A stretch of 16,919 nt of DNA from DAOTXN01 sp034435435 (GCA_034435435.1 DAOTXN010000015.1:1-16919), one strand, 5' to 3'. Counted from the first letter of the stretch, positions 7,426 to 14,638 are shown. The notes: generated by a model not told the origin, from the letters alone. Numbers and translations: made by a program.

Positions 7426-7466
7426 GGGTAACACGGACCAGCCGGTGTCTTCTCTTTGTGTTATCC
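7426..7466 (+). other. Alternative RNA hairpins between yceD and the sigma gene
   Basis: GGGTAACAC (7426-7434) can pair with GTGTTATCC (7458-7466) over 9 bp with one G-U. A competing smaller hairpin pairs ACACGG (7431-7436) with CCGGTGT (7442-7448) with one bulged G. Both use 7431-7434, so they exclude each other. The outer stem ends 26 nt before the GGAG that serves the sigma gene. No U-run follows, so it is not an intrinsic terminator. Confidence 0.4.
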
Positions 7467-7505
7467 AGAGATGATAGCCAGAATTTAGAAATGGAGCCTC
7501 AGCCT

Positions 7506-8678
7506 ATGAAGAAAAAAATAGACCGAGAGGAAATGGACGTGTTGTTCGAGTTGATGGAAAAGGCTGAAGTGCAAGGGTATTTGGTGACCGATGATATTTT
7601 AGAGGCATTCCCCGAGGCGGAAGAGGCGCTGGATCAGTTGGAAGACATTTTCATCAATCTACAAGAATCTGGGATCGAGATTTTTGACCACAAACCGGAT
7701 ACGACGGACGATGTGCACCTGGGCGAAGATCAGTTCGACGAAGATGCTGAGGATTTTGATCTGAGTGGTATCTCTTGCGATGATACCGTAGGGCTATATT
7801 TGAAAGAAATGGCTCGTGTACCCTTGTTGACGCTTGAAGAAGAAGTCCATCTGGCCAAGCAACTAGAAAGCGGAAACCATGCCGCGTGGACGTTGCGCAA
7901 CAACGGTGTTAATGGGGGACAGCGGCCGGCGCTCGAAAGAGTGGTGCAGGATGGACAAAGCGCTCGCGAACACCTCATCACGGCCAACACCCGCTTGGTC
8001 GTCAGCATCGCCAAGAAATACATGGGGCGCGGCGTACCCTTTTTGGACTTGATCCAGGAGGGCAACCTGGGCTTGATGAAAGCGGTGGAAAAATTCGATT
8101 ACCGGCGTGGCTACCGTTTCAGCACCTATGCGACGTGGTGGATTCGACAGACAATTACCCGGGCCATCGCCGACCAGGGACGGACCATCCGCGTGCCTGT
8201 TCACATGAGTGATAGTATCCGCCGCCTCTACAAGGTCTCGCGTCAACTGGAACAGGCGCACGGACGCAAACCCACTCCCGAAGAGATCGCCGTCGAGATG
8301 GATATGGAACCGCGCAAAGTGCGGTGGATGCTCAAAGTGTCGTGGCAACCTTTGAGTCTGGAACGACCAGTGGGTGAAGAAGAGGACAGCGAATTGGGCA
8401 GTTTTATCGAGGACAATTCGACGCCGACGCCTCCCCAGAGCGCATATCACAATCTCTTGGCCGAAAAAGTCGAAGAAGTCCTCTCGACCTTGACGCCCCG
8501 CGAGGCGCGCATTTTACGCCTGCGCTTCGGTCTGCACAACGGTCGTAGCTATACGCTGGAAGAAGTGGGGAAAAAGTTTGGCCTCACTCGCGAACGCATC
8601 CGCCAGATCGAAGGCAAAGCCCTGCGGCGATTGCGCCATCCCCGGCGCAGTCGCCAACTGCGAGAATACTTATCTTGA
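7506..8678 (+). CDS. sigA: RNA polymerase sigma-70 factor, primary (RpoD/SigA) type
   Basis: 390 residues from ATG 7506, with GGAG at 7493-7496 9 nt upstream; ATG 7491 and GTG 7458 are in frame but lack a binding site. Order of parts: region 1.1-like helices (about 8-62), acidic linker (64-90, D/E-rich), region 1.2 (93-122, DTVGLYLKEMARVPLLT), a short non-conserved segment, regions 2.1-2.4 (153-230, with NTRLVVSIAKKYMGRG, DLIQEGNLGLMKAVEKFDY and FSTYATWWIRQTITRA), region 3 (about 232-300) and region 4 (about 318-390, with GRSYTLEEVGKKFGLTRERIRQIE and LRHPRRSRQLREYL). Region 1.1 together with RQIEGKALRRLRHP fits a primary or near-primary sigma factor. It would read the -35/-10 promoters listed in this window. 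Whether it is the only essential one cannot be told here. Confidence 0.93.
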   Translation: MKKKIDREEMDVLFELMEKAEVQGYLVTDDILEAFPEAEEALDQLEDIFINLQESGIEIFDHKPDTTDDVHLGEDQFDEDAEDFDLSGISCDDTVGLYLKEMARVPLLTLEEEVHLAKQLESGNHAAWTLRNNGVNGGQRPALERVVQDGQSAREHLITANTRLVVSIAKKYMGRGVPFLDLIQEGNLGLMKAVEKFDYRRGYRFSTYATWWIRQTITRAIADQGRTIRVPVHMSDSIRRLYKVSRQLEQAHGRKPTPEEIAVEMDMEPRKVRWMLKVSWQPLSLERPVGEEEDSELGSFIEDNSTPTPPQSAYHNLLAEKVEEVLSTLTPREARILRLRFGLHNGRSYTLEEVGKKFGLTRERIRQIEGKALRRLRHPRRSRQLREYLS

Positions 8679-8686
8679 TCGCTCAG

Positions 8687-8720
8687 AACCCGGTTTTTGC
8701 CCAAAAACCGGGTTTCTTTT
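8687..8720 (+). terminator. Intrinsic terminator after the sigma gene
   Basis: AACCCGGTTTTT (8687-8698) and AAAAACCGGGTT (8703-8714) form a perfect 12-bp stem with loop GCCC, followed by TTTCTTTT (8713-8720). The U-run is on the plus strand only. It sits against the stop of the convergent kinase gene (8719-8721). Confidence 0.9.
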
Positions 8721-9999
8721 ACACCGGTAGCAAGACGTGAAACTGGCTGCCCGGACATCTTTCGCGGTCGTGTCCTTCGCTCTCTGCCCACAGGAAACCG
8801 CCGTGCGCCTCTATAATGCCCCGCGCGATCGCCAGCCCCAGCCCCAATCCACTGCCCATAAACTTTGTTTTGCTGGTGGAATGCAGACTCACGTCTCGCA
8901 CTTCGTAAAAGAGGTCAAAAATGCGCTCTTGTTCCTCTGGATCGATGCCGATGCCGCTGTCGCGAAATGTGATTTGCACGAAACGACCCGTAGGACTGGC
9001 AGGCCGACCGTGACGAGCCAACTCAATGCCAGAAACTACCCGCCCCGAAACGTGGATGTGCTTGCCGTCGGGTGTATATTTGATGGCATTACTCAAAAGG
9101 TTGAAAAACACCTGATTCAGGCGCTGGCTGTCTCCCTGCACAACCGGCAGCCGCGTCATCGCCTCCACGTTGATGGTTAACTGGCGCTCTTGGGCAGCCT
9201 GTTCGAGCTTGCGCACCGCTGCCAGCACCACTTCCTTGAGCACGACCGGCTCTCGATACACCGTCAACGTCTGACCTTCGATGCGCGACACGTCCAGCAT
9301 GTCTTCTACGATGGCTTTGAGCCTCTCAACGCCTTTTCCCATTCCTTCCAGCGCGAGTTGAGCGGTGGGATCTAGAGTGGCTTCCTGTTCGTCAAAGACG
9401 CCGCGCGCAATCGTAAGGTACCCTTGAATGACGGCCAGAGGCGTCTTGAGCTCGTGAGAGGCCATCGAGATGAATTTAGACTTGAGCCCGGCGGTGTGGC
9501 GGAGCTTGACGTTGGCGTCTTGTAGCTCGCGGACCTTTTCCTCCAACTGGGCCACCAATTCCTGGGTGTATTCTTGCTGAAGTGTCAAGCGTTGTTCGGC
9601 GTCGCCGTCGATTTCCTCGCGCTTGCCTTTGAGAAACTCGGCCACCTGTTCGCGCAGGTCATCAATGTCGATGGGCTTGGGAATGTATCCATCGCACCCG
9701 GCGATCAAGGCCCGCTCCCGATCGCCTCCCATCGCTTTGGCCGTCAGAGCCACAATCGGAGTGTTGGCCAGAGTTGGCATACTTTTAAGACGGGTAGTCA
9801 CCTGGTAGCCGTCCATACCGGGCAGCATGATGTCCATCAGGATCAAATCGGGCCGTTCCCGCGCCGCGATTTGAATACCCGACAACCCATCTTCGGCTTC
9901 TAGCACAGTATATCCTGCTCCACTGAGGACTCGGTGGACCAATTGCCGGTTCATCGGATTGTCTTCTACATAGAGTATCTTGAACGGTCCTGTTCTCAT
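8719..9999 (-). CDS. Response-regulator/histidine-kinase hybrid (REC-HisKA-HATPase)
   Basis: 426 residues from ATG 9999; GAGGAG lies 7 nt upstream. The receiver domain comes first (6-124): DLILMDIMLPGMDG with phospho-acceptor D56, the TAKAM turn (T86), and IPKPID with K108. A coiled coil (about 135-172) leads to HisKA (173-240), SMASHELKTPLAV with H182, then HATPase_c (about 290-426): N box around N300/N304, G1 DSGIG (347-351), F box, G2 GSGLGLGLA (382-390). There is no membrane segment or PAS/GAF sensor, so it is probably cytosolic and takes its input through the receiver (from another kinase) or a partner. It follows the PIG-L gene by 18 bp in the same direction and is convergent with the sigma gene. 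Its output partner is not visible here. Confidence 0.93.
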   Translation of the reverse strand: MRTGPFKILYVEDNPMNRQLVHRVLSGAGYTVLEAEDGLSGIQIAARERPDLILMDIMLPGMDGYQVTTRLKSMPTLANTPIVALTAKAMGGDRERALIAGCDGYIPKPIDIDDLREQVAEFLKGKREEIDGDAEQRLTLQQEYTQELVAQLEEKVRELQDANVKLRHTAGLKSKFISMASHELKTPLAVIQGYLTIARGVFDEQEATLDPTAQLALEGMGKGVERLKAIVEDMLDVSRIEGQTLTVYREPVVLKEVVLAAVRKLEQAAQERQLTINVEAMTRLPVVQGDSQRLNQVFFNLLSNAIKYTPDGKHIHVSGRVVSGIELARHGRPASPTGRFVQITFRDSGIGIDPEEQERIFDLFYEVRDVSLHSTSKTKFMGSGLGLGLAIARGIIEAHGGFLWAESEGHDRERCPGSQFHVLLPV

Positions 10000-10017
10000 G
10001 GGGCGTCTCCTCAAGGG

Positions 10018-10806
10018 TCAAACGCGGCGCCAATAACGCTCGACTGGTTCCCTGTCTCTTCCGATCGATTCAGCAAAAGCCCGTAATCGCACATCGATTT
10101 CGGCAACGGCGGAGAAGAACGTGCTGATCTGTGAGCGATAGCACGCCACAGCTCGAGCTTTGGCGCTCAATGCTGTCTCTGTCAACGTCACCAATTCCGG
10201 CTGCCACGGTGGGCCGTCGGCCAGCACGATGCTCAAATCTCCTGACCGTTCGGCGTAGGGATAGTCCTCATAATACGCCAATTCAGCGCTTGGCGCTCCC
10301 CACACCTCAGCGGCCTGGCGGACCAGGCGATGGTCCACGTGTCCACCCACGCTCAGCGGAGCGTAGACGCGCCCCCCCGCAGCCAGCGGCAGATGGGCCA
10401 GTCGCCCGGCCAAATCGTGGACCAGCGGCGCTTCGGCCGGATGCCACGGACCGAACAGCGCCTCCTCCGAGTGATACAGAAATTCGCCCGTCTCTGGATG
10501 GCGGCGATAGATGCAATCGGGCCACTCGCCATACTGCCCTTCATCGCCGAGCAGGGCCAGCGCCTCCTGATCTTCGGCGCGGCGGGCGGCCACCGGGTTT
10601 GGAACGGCGTCCAGCCCCCAGCGCGCGTGCAATGCGACGACGAATGGTGCATTCATTGATGCCTCTGGCGCATCGCCGGCCATCATCGTAAACACCAGCA
10701 CGGATAATCCCGCCTGGCGCTCCTGAAAGATACGTCCGCCGCACGAGAGCGCAGCGTCGTCCAGGTGCGGAGAAAGATAGATGCGCTGATACCGTTCGTG
10801 GGCCAT
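10018..10806 (-). CDS. PIG-L / LmbE-type zinc deacetylase family protein
   Basis: 262 residues from ATG 10806. The Shine-Dalgarno is GAGGTGAT (10826-10819), 12 nt upstream, a long gap. The family hydrolyses N-acetyl groups from sugars (GlcNAc-PI, mycothiol and bacillithiol precursors, antibiotic sugars). Here PHLDDAALSCGG (13-24) supplies zinc ligands H14 and D17 and catalytic D16, and GGHVDHR (154-160) supplies the third ligand His. PHLDD in place of the more common PHPDD is known in one branch. YRSQI (223-227) near the C-terminus is also usual. No signal peptide. The substrate is unknown; no thiol-biosynthesis gene is adjacent. A MITE-like element lies directly upstream, and the kinase gene follows by 18 bp. 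Confidence 0.88.
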   Translation of the reverse strand: MAHERYQRIYLSPHLDDAALSCGGRIFQERQAGLSVLVFTMMAGDAPEASMNAPFVVALHARWGLDAVPNPVAARRAEDQEALALLGDEGQYGEWPDCIYRRHPETGEFLYHSEEALFGPWHPAEAPLVHDLAGRLAHLPLAAGGRVYAPLSVGGHVDHRLVRQAAEVWGAPSAELAYYEDYPYAERSGDLSIVLADGPPWQPELVTLTETALSAKARAVACYRSQISTFFSAVAEIDVRLRAFAESIGRDREPVERYWRRV

Positions 10807-10825
10807 GGCTCTGTTTACATCACCT

Positions 10826-10942
10826 CTAGCAGCCTGTCGGAGAACCCTGTAATATAGGGCCTTGCGCCCATTTTTTGCTCGTTTTGCGCCCATGTTGGAC
10901 GCCCACAAGGGGCTAAATGACGTCTCTCCGACAGGCTGCTAG
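10826..10942. mobile_element. 117-bp MITE-like element with 18-bp terminal inverted repeats
   Basis: CTAGCAGCCTGTCGGAGA (10826-10843) is perfectly repeated in inverse at 10925-10942. If the outermost CTAG is a target duplication, the inverted repeat is CAGCCTGTCGGAGA; CTAG is its own complement so this is ambiguous, though it fits the YTAR target of the IS5 group. A further CTAG follows at 10943-10946. The interior holds no gene, a 10-bp direct repeat TTGCGCCCAT (10862-10871 and 10884-10893) and short stems. Minus-strand TATATT (10856-10851) could act as a -10 for the PIG-L gene but has no good -35. The parent transposon family is not recognised. Confidence 0.75.
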
Positions 10943-10984
10943 CTAGACCGTAGTGACGATTTGAGTCGTCCACAGCGCAAAGCC

Positions 10985-12010
10985 TCACTTCCAGGTAACG
11001 GCAAAGGTCCCCACCAACGCCTTGACCCGCGCCATTTCGGCTTGGGCCGTGGGCGACACTTGAATTATCGGCAGTCCTGTCTGTTTCTCCAGAGGTACAG
11101 CGTCGTAAAGTCCATCCAGATGGACGACGAGCGCCCCTTGCGGCTCTGCTTCGTCCGGCTCTAGCTTGCGCACGGCGATGCGCCACGGCTCACAGCGCAA
11201 CAAGGCGATCAACCCGGACACCTCGGCGTCGCCCGTGAGCGCCAGTCGCTCTAATAGCGCCGCATCGGTGGCGTCGGCCAACTCGTCGTGCGCCAGCAGC
11301 CCGCGCTCTAATGCCAGCGTGAGCAAGTGAGCCAGCGCCGCCGCTGGACCGATGTCTCCCTCGGCATAGTGGCGCTGGTTGCCTTGCCGGATCGCCCGCA
11401 CCAGGTATTCAGCGGCGGCTCGTTCGGCGGCTACGTTATGTCCTGCCAGGTGCAGGCGCGTGAGTAAATCGTGAGCGGGTATCTCGGCGAAACCGGCGGC
11501 CTGGGCCTGCCGCGCCCACGAGTCCAGGTGGTCCAGGTGCAGCAGGCCGTTGTGAGTGCGCAACGGGTTGGGCGGGTCGCCTTCCATCAGCGCCAGCAGG
11601 TGATCGGGGTCCAGGCCCCAAGTGCGCAGGAGGCCGCAAATCGGCTCGCCGGTCACGCGCCGACGGGTCATGGCGTGGTGATCCACGCCAGACACCAGCT
11701 CGGCGCTGTGACAAAAGGGATAGTGTCCCACGTCGTGCAACAGCGCGGCAGCGCGCAGGGGCTGGTCGTCTGGGCAAAAGTGAGCCGCCAGCGCCAACAC
11801 GCCCAGAGTGTGTTGCAGGCGGCTGGCGAAAAGGGGATAGGTAAAGGAACTGGCGCCGTTGTGGTGCAAAAAGTGGAGCCGGCGCAGCGGCCAAGTCTGG
11901 AGCAGCGCCTGCTCCACCGGGGTCAGGTCAACCCGCACGCGCCACAATGGCGCCCACAGGATGCCATCGCGCCCGTCTTGACGCAACGCCTCGGTCGTAT
12001 AACCGTTCAA
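10985..12010 (-). CDS. HD-domain phosphohydrolase (dGTPase/SAMHD1-like superfamily)
   Basis: 341 residues from TTG 12010, chosen because AGGAGG lies 7 nt upstream; GTG 12028 would add six residues that include this site. The HD signature is SRLQHTLGV (H67), then AALLHDVGHYPFCHS (H92, D93), and LHLDHLDSW with the distal aspartate D160 or D163. These form the metal site of the HD superfamily. The order H...HD...D with the FxSRLxHTLGV context resembles the YfbR/SAMHD1/dGTPase-like family (COG1078), whose members hydrolyse nucleotides. The C-terminal 250 residues are less conserved; about 290-341 is a small beta-rich part (ALVVHLDGLYDAVPLEKQTG). Substrate not known. It has its own promoter and is divergent from the aminotransferase gene. 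Confidence 0.85.
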   Translation of the reverse strand: MNGYTTEALRQDGRDGILWAPLWRVRVDLTPVEQALLQTWPLRRLHFLHHNGASSFTYPLFASRLQHTLGVLALAAHFCPDDQPLRAAALLHDVGHYPFCHSAELVSGVDHHAMTRRRVTGEPICGLLRTWGLDPDHLLALMEGDPPNPLRTHNGLLHLDHLDSWARQAQAAGFAEIPAHDLLTRLHLAGHNVAAERAAAEYLVRAIRQGNQRHYAEGDIGPAAALAHLLTLALERGLLAHDELADATDAALLERLALTGDAEVSGLIALLRCEPWRIAVRKLEPDEAEPQGALVVHLDGLYDAVPLEKQTGLPIIQVSPTAQAEMARVKALVGTFAVTWK

Positions 12011-12017
12011 AAGATCG

Positions 12018-12023
12018 CCTCCT
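12018..12023 (-). promoter_or_regulatory. Shine-Dalgarno that selects the TTG start of the HD gene
   Basis: Minus-strand AGGAGG (12023-12018) is 7 nt before TTG 12010. The upstream GTG 12028 cannot use it, so TTG is preferred despite being the rarer start. Confidence 0.65.
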
Positions 12024-12049
12024 CGCACCCGGCCAGCGCGTCGGGTAGG

Positions 12050-12070
12050 AAAAACCGCTGTCCCAGCGGT
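12050..12070 (-). other. Hairpin with T-run at the 5' end of the HD mRNA
   Basis: On the minus strand ACCGCTG (12070-12064), GGA loop, CAGCGGT (12060-12054) and then TTTT. It looks like a small intrinsic terminator but begins only about 5 nt after the predicted start of the HD transcript; there is no minus-strand gene upstream to terminate. It may be an RNA-stabilising 5' hairpin or a premature stop signal. Confidence 0.5.
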
Positions 12071-12081
12071 GATAGAGAGGC

Positions 12082-12110
12082 ATTCTACCGCAGGTCGAAA
12101 CAGCGGGCAA
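12082..12110 (-). promoter_or_regulatory. Promoter of the HD-domain gene
   Basis: Minus strand TTGCCC (12110-12105), 17-bp spacer, TAGAAT (12087-12082). Predicted start about 12075. Divergent from the promoter at 12140-12169; the two -35 elements are about 30 bp apart, so one regulator could reach both. Confidence 0.6.
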
Positions 12111-12139
12111 ATCTCGACCGCTTGTCCTGGTCCCGGCTT

Positions 12140-12169
12140 TTGGCAAGGGGGCGCTGTCTATGGTAAAAT
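12140..12169 (+). promoter_or_regulatory. Promoter of the aminotransferase gene
   Basis: TTGGCA (12140-12145), 18-bp spacer, TAAAAT (12164-12169) with TG at 12161-12162. Predicted start about 12176; the leader is about 29 nt and contains AGAGGAGG at 12187-12194, 10 nt before the ATG. Confidence 0.6.
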
Positions 12170-12204
12170 AGCCGCAATCACAAACCAGAGGAGGTTTTCA
12201 AACG

Positions 12205-13641
12205 ATGGACGCCTGCACCTGTACGAGCCTCACCATTCACAACGTGCGCCAGCACATCGTCGGCATCGATGCGCAGGTGCCGTTGTTGGATGGTACACAG
12301 CGCACCTATGTCAACCTGGACAACGCCGCCAGTACCCCCTCTCTGCGTCCGGTTCTGGACACCGTCAACGAGTTTATGACCTGGTATTCCAGCGTGCATC
12401 GCGGAACCGGCTTCAAAAGTCAAGTTTCTACCCACGCCTACGAGCAAGCCCACTCTATCGTGTGCGACTTTGTAGGCGCCGACCCCCAAACCCACACAGT
12501 GATATTTGGGAAAAATAGCACCGAAGCCCTGAACAAGCTCGCCCGCCGCCTACCGCTGGTCGAAGGCGACGTGATTTTGACCACGCTGATGGAACACCAC
12601 TCCAACGATCTGCCCTGGCGCGCCGTGACGCACATCGAACACGTGAATGTGAACCGCGAAGGCGCGTTGGATGAGGCGCATCTGGACCACCTGCTCGACA
12701 AATATGCCGGCCGGGTGCGTCTGGTCGCCGTTACCGGCGCGTCGAACGTCAGCGGTTACATCAACCCGGTGCACCGCATCGCCGCAAAAGCCCACGCCGC
12801 CGGGGCCGAAATCCTGGTGGACGCAGCGCAACTGGCCCCCCACCGGGCGGTGAACATGCGTCCCAGCGACGACCCCGGCCACATTGACTACCTGGCGCTC
12901 TCGGCGCACAAAATGTACGCGCCCTTTGGCACGGGCGCCCTCGTCGGGCGGCGTGAAGTGTTTTTGCAGGGCGATCCCGACGTGGTCGGCGGCGGCACGG
13001 TGGAAATTGTCACCGTGGACGACGTTACGTGGGCCGGTCTGCCTGACAAAGAAGAGGCCGGCAGTCCCAACGTGGTCGGGGCAGTCGCACTGGCCAGGGC
13101 CATGCTCTGCTTACAGGAAATCGGCATGGAGGCGCTGGCCGAACACGAAGCGCAGTTGACGGCCCGGTTGTTGAAAAAGCTGGCTCATCTGAATGACCGG
13201 GGCGTGCGTGTATTGGGTATCACCGACCCGGCCCGAGCCGCCGAAAAAGTAGGGGTCGTCCCCTTTCATATCGAGGGCATGAGCCACTATCTGGCGGCGG
13301 CCATCCTCAGCGCCGAAGGCGGCATCGGCGTGCGCAACGGCTGTTTTTGCGCCCACCCCTACATCTTGAAGTTGCTGGAAGTGGCGCCCAACCAAGCTCA
13401 AATGCACCGCCAGGAGGTCATCAACGGCGTCAAGGCCCATTTACCAGGGCTGGTGCGCATCAGTTTCGGCTGCTACAACACCGAGGACGAAATAGATTGG
13501 CTCGTCCAGGTTCTAGAAAAAACCGTGCGTGGGGAATATCGCGGCAAATACGTGCAAGACCCGGTCAGCGGCGCTTTTTGGCCGCAAGGATATGCGCCCG
13601 AGGTTACATCCTATTTCGGGCTAAAGCGCAGTGCGGGGTGA
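12205..13641 (+). CDS. Class V aminotransferase, cysteine desulfurase-like (PLP)
   Basis: 478 residues, ATG 12205. PLP-enzyme features: VNLDNAASTP (36-45), EHHSND with H131 stacking on PLP, VDAAQLAPH with D206 that holds the pyridine nitrogen, and ALSAHKMYAPFGTG with Schiff-base K236. The cysteine loop is RNGCFCAHPY (377-386); by comparison with RxGHHCA of group II SufS/CsdA enzymes C382 is the candidate persulfide cysteine, and C380 is an extra one. This GCFC form also recalls Moco-sulfurase-type proteins, so sulfur transfer is likely but the acceptor is unknown. The N-terminus has two extra cysteines (DACTCT, C4 and C6) and a tail of about 35 residues follows the fold. Length is above the usual 400-410. 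It is monocistronic, with no suf or isc genes adjacent, and ends 7 bp from the convergent xseB stop. Confidence 0.87.
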   Translation: MDACTCTSLTIHNVRQHIVGIDAQVPLLDGTQRTYVNLDNAASTPSLRPVLDTVNEFMTWYSSVHRGTGFKSQVSTHAYEQAHSIVCDFVGADPQTHTVIFGKNSTEALNKLARRLPLVEGDVILTTLMEHHSNDLPWRAVTHIEHVNVNREGALDEAHLDHLLDKYAGRVRLVAVTGASNVSGYINPVHRIAAKAHAAGAEILVDAAQLAPHRAVNMRPSDDPGHIDYLALSAHKMYAPFGTGALVGRREVFLQGDPDVVGGGTVEIVTVDDVTWAGLPDKEEAGSPNVVGAVALARAMLCLQEIGMEALAEHEAQLTARLLKKLAHLNDRGVRVLGITDPARAAEKVGVVPFHIEGMSHYLAAAILSAEGGIGVRNGCFCAHPYILKLLEVAPNQAQMHRQEVINGVKAHLPGLVRISFGCYNTEDEIDWLVQVLEKTVRGEYRGKYVQDPVSGAFWPQGYAPEVTSYFGLKRSAG

Positions 13642-13648
13642 GCAACCG

Positions 13649-13870
13649 TTATTCCCAGGCCACTGTCTCGCTTCCCTGCCCAGGAATCAAGCGGCGCACT
13701 TGAAGTTCGGCGTTGTCCAATTGCACGCCGCAGTGGGCGGCCAATGCCTGGCCGCGCTCGAACAGGGCCAGCGCGTCCTCTAGTGGCAAGTCGCCCTTTT
13801 CCAAACGGGCGACTGTTGCTTCTAGCTCCGCAAAAGCCTCCTCGAAGGACAATTCGGCGATTTCTTTCAT
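13649..13870 (-). CDS. xseB: Exodeoxyribonuclease VII small subunit
   Basis: 73 residues from ATG 13870, GGGAG 8 nt upstream; GTG 13885 would add five residues. Typical XseB: LSFEEAFAELEATVARLEKG and LPLEDALALFERG followed by two helices, a short helical hairpin of the usual 60-80 residues. It binds XseA to make exonuclease VII, which degrades single-stranded DNA. xseA is not in this window, which is unusual but not rare. It lies 93 bp after the minus-strand membrane-protein gene, with repeats in between, and may be read from that gene's promoter. Confidence 0.92.
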   Translation of the reverse strand: MKEIAELSFEEAFAELEATVARLEKGDLPLEDALALFERGQALAAHCGVQLDNAELQVRRLIPGQGSETVAWE

Positions 13871-13887
13871 CCTCTTGACTCCCACAT

Positions 13888-13960
13888 AAAATCGCCGACC
13901 GCCGATGATTGACCGCTGGCGTTCATCTTTGCGGTCGGTCGTCGGTGGCCGGTGGTCCCA
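13888..13960. repeat. Degenerate 7-bp repeats with an inverted arrangement
   Basis: Plus strand 13933-13960 reads GGTCGGT, CGTCGGT, GGCCGGT, GGTCCCA in 7-bp register. On the other strand 13893-13915 carries related GGTC-type units (GCGGTCA, GCGGTCG). The two halves are partly complementary around TGGCGTTCATCTTT (13916-13929), so the RNA could fold into an imperfect hairpin. There is no U-run. It lies between xseB and the membrane protein gene. Confidence 0.5.
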
Positions 13961-13963
13961 ACC

Positions 13964-14614
13964 CTATTGGCGCAGCAAGTTCCTGGTCCGCCAGATACCG
14001 GCAATGCCGCCAATGACCATCCCCAGTCCGGTCACAAAGGCCACACCATAGTAAGCTATGTTTTCGACTTGCCCAGGATTGGCCACGCTCGGATGGCCGA
14101 TCCAGCCCACTAGGGTGACGCCTGTGAAAATCGCGATGGCGGTCCCGGTAATCAAACTGCCCACACCCAAGAAAATGATGATCGGGCTTTGGCGCGCTGC
14201 GATTTTGTGGTGGTGTTGAATCTCGACCTTGCGCACGAAACGCTCGGCCTGTTTCCACGGCCACCCCTCCTGTTCACACAGTCTCTGAATGATGTCGTTG
14301 CGCGAGTGATGGCGGCCCAATTGGCTGATGACGAATTGCACTACTTTTTCAGCAGGCTCGATTTCAGAGTCGGGCGACTGCCGCGCCGGGGGGCGTTGAG
14401 CTGGCGTGGCCTGGGACCAGGAGGTTTCCGCTGCCCGCGCCGGCATCGCGGCTGCGGGAGCCGCCGCGACCTGTGCTTCCACCTTGCGCACAAACGGCTC
14501 GACTTGGCGGGCCGGCCAGCTCGTCTGGGCGCAGATTTCCTCGGCGATCTGGTCGCAAGTGTAGCCCTGGTTCAGCAGACGAATGATAAAGTCGGTGGCT
14601 TGCTGCTGGTTCAT
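13964..14614 (-). CDS. Membrane protein with duplicated helical domain, unknown function
   Basis: 216 residues, ATG 14614, GGGGAG 5 nt upstream. Not recognised as a named family. Residues 6-48 and 90-133 are copies of one helical unit: both have a hydrophobic helix, then D-I or Q-I, E-x-C, a W-P pair and a shared FVRKVE ending (FVRKVEAQ at 41-48, FVRKVEIQ at 126-133). An Ala/Pro/Ser-rich, probably flexible linker (50-88) separates them. Two membrane helices follow (about 144-171 and 185-208), with the soluble part N-terminal and no signal peptide. The units look like small three-helix adapter domains, perhaps protein-binding; this is only inference. Own promoter at 14667-14639, with xseB possibly in the same transcript. 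Confidence 0.75.
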   Translation of the reverse strand: MNQQQATDFIIRLLNQGYTCDQIAEEICAQTSWPARQVEPFVRKVEAQVAAAPAAAMPARAAETSWSQATPAQRPPARQSPDSEIEPAEKVVQFVISQLGRHHSRNDIIQRLCEQEGWPWKQAERFVRKVEIQHHHKIAARQSPIIIFLGVGSLITGTAIAIFTGVTLVGWIGHPSVANPGQVENIAYYGVAFVTGLGMVIGGIAGIWRTRNLLRQ

Positions 14615-14638
14615 CGGAACTCCCCGTGACATGCCGAC

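Noticed and set aside
10948..10968. Small hairpin GACGA/TCGTC after the HD gene
   Set aside because: Five base pairs with no T-run on either side, expected by chance.
10815..11186. Minus-strand frame running through the MITE
   Set aside because: It crosses the element and the HD gene end out of frame, with no motif; the element is non-coding.
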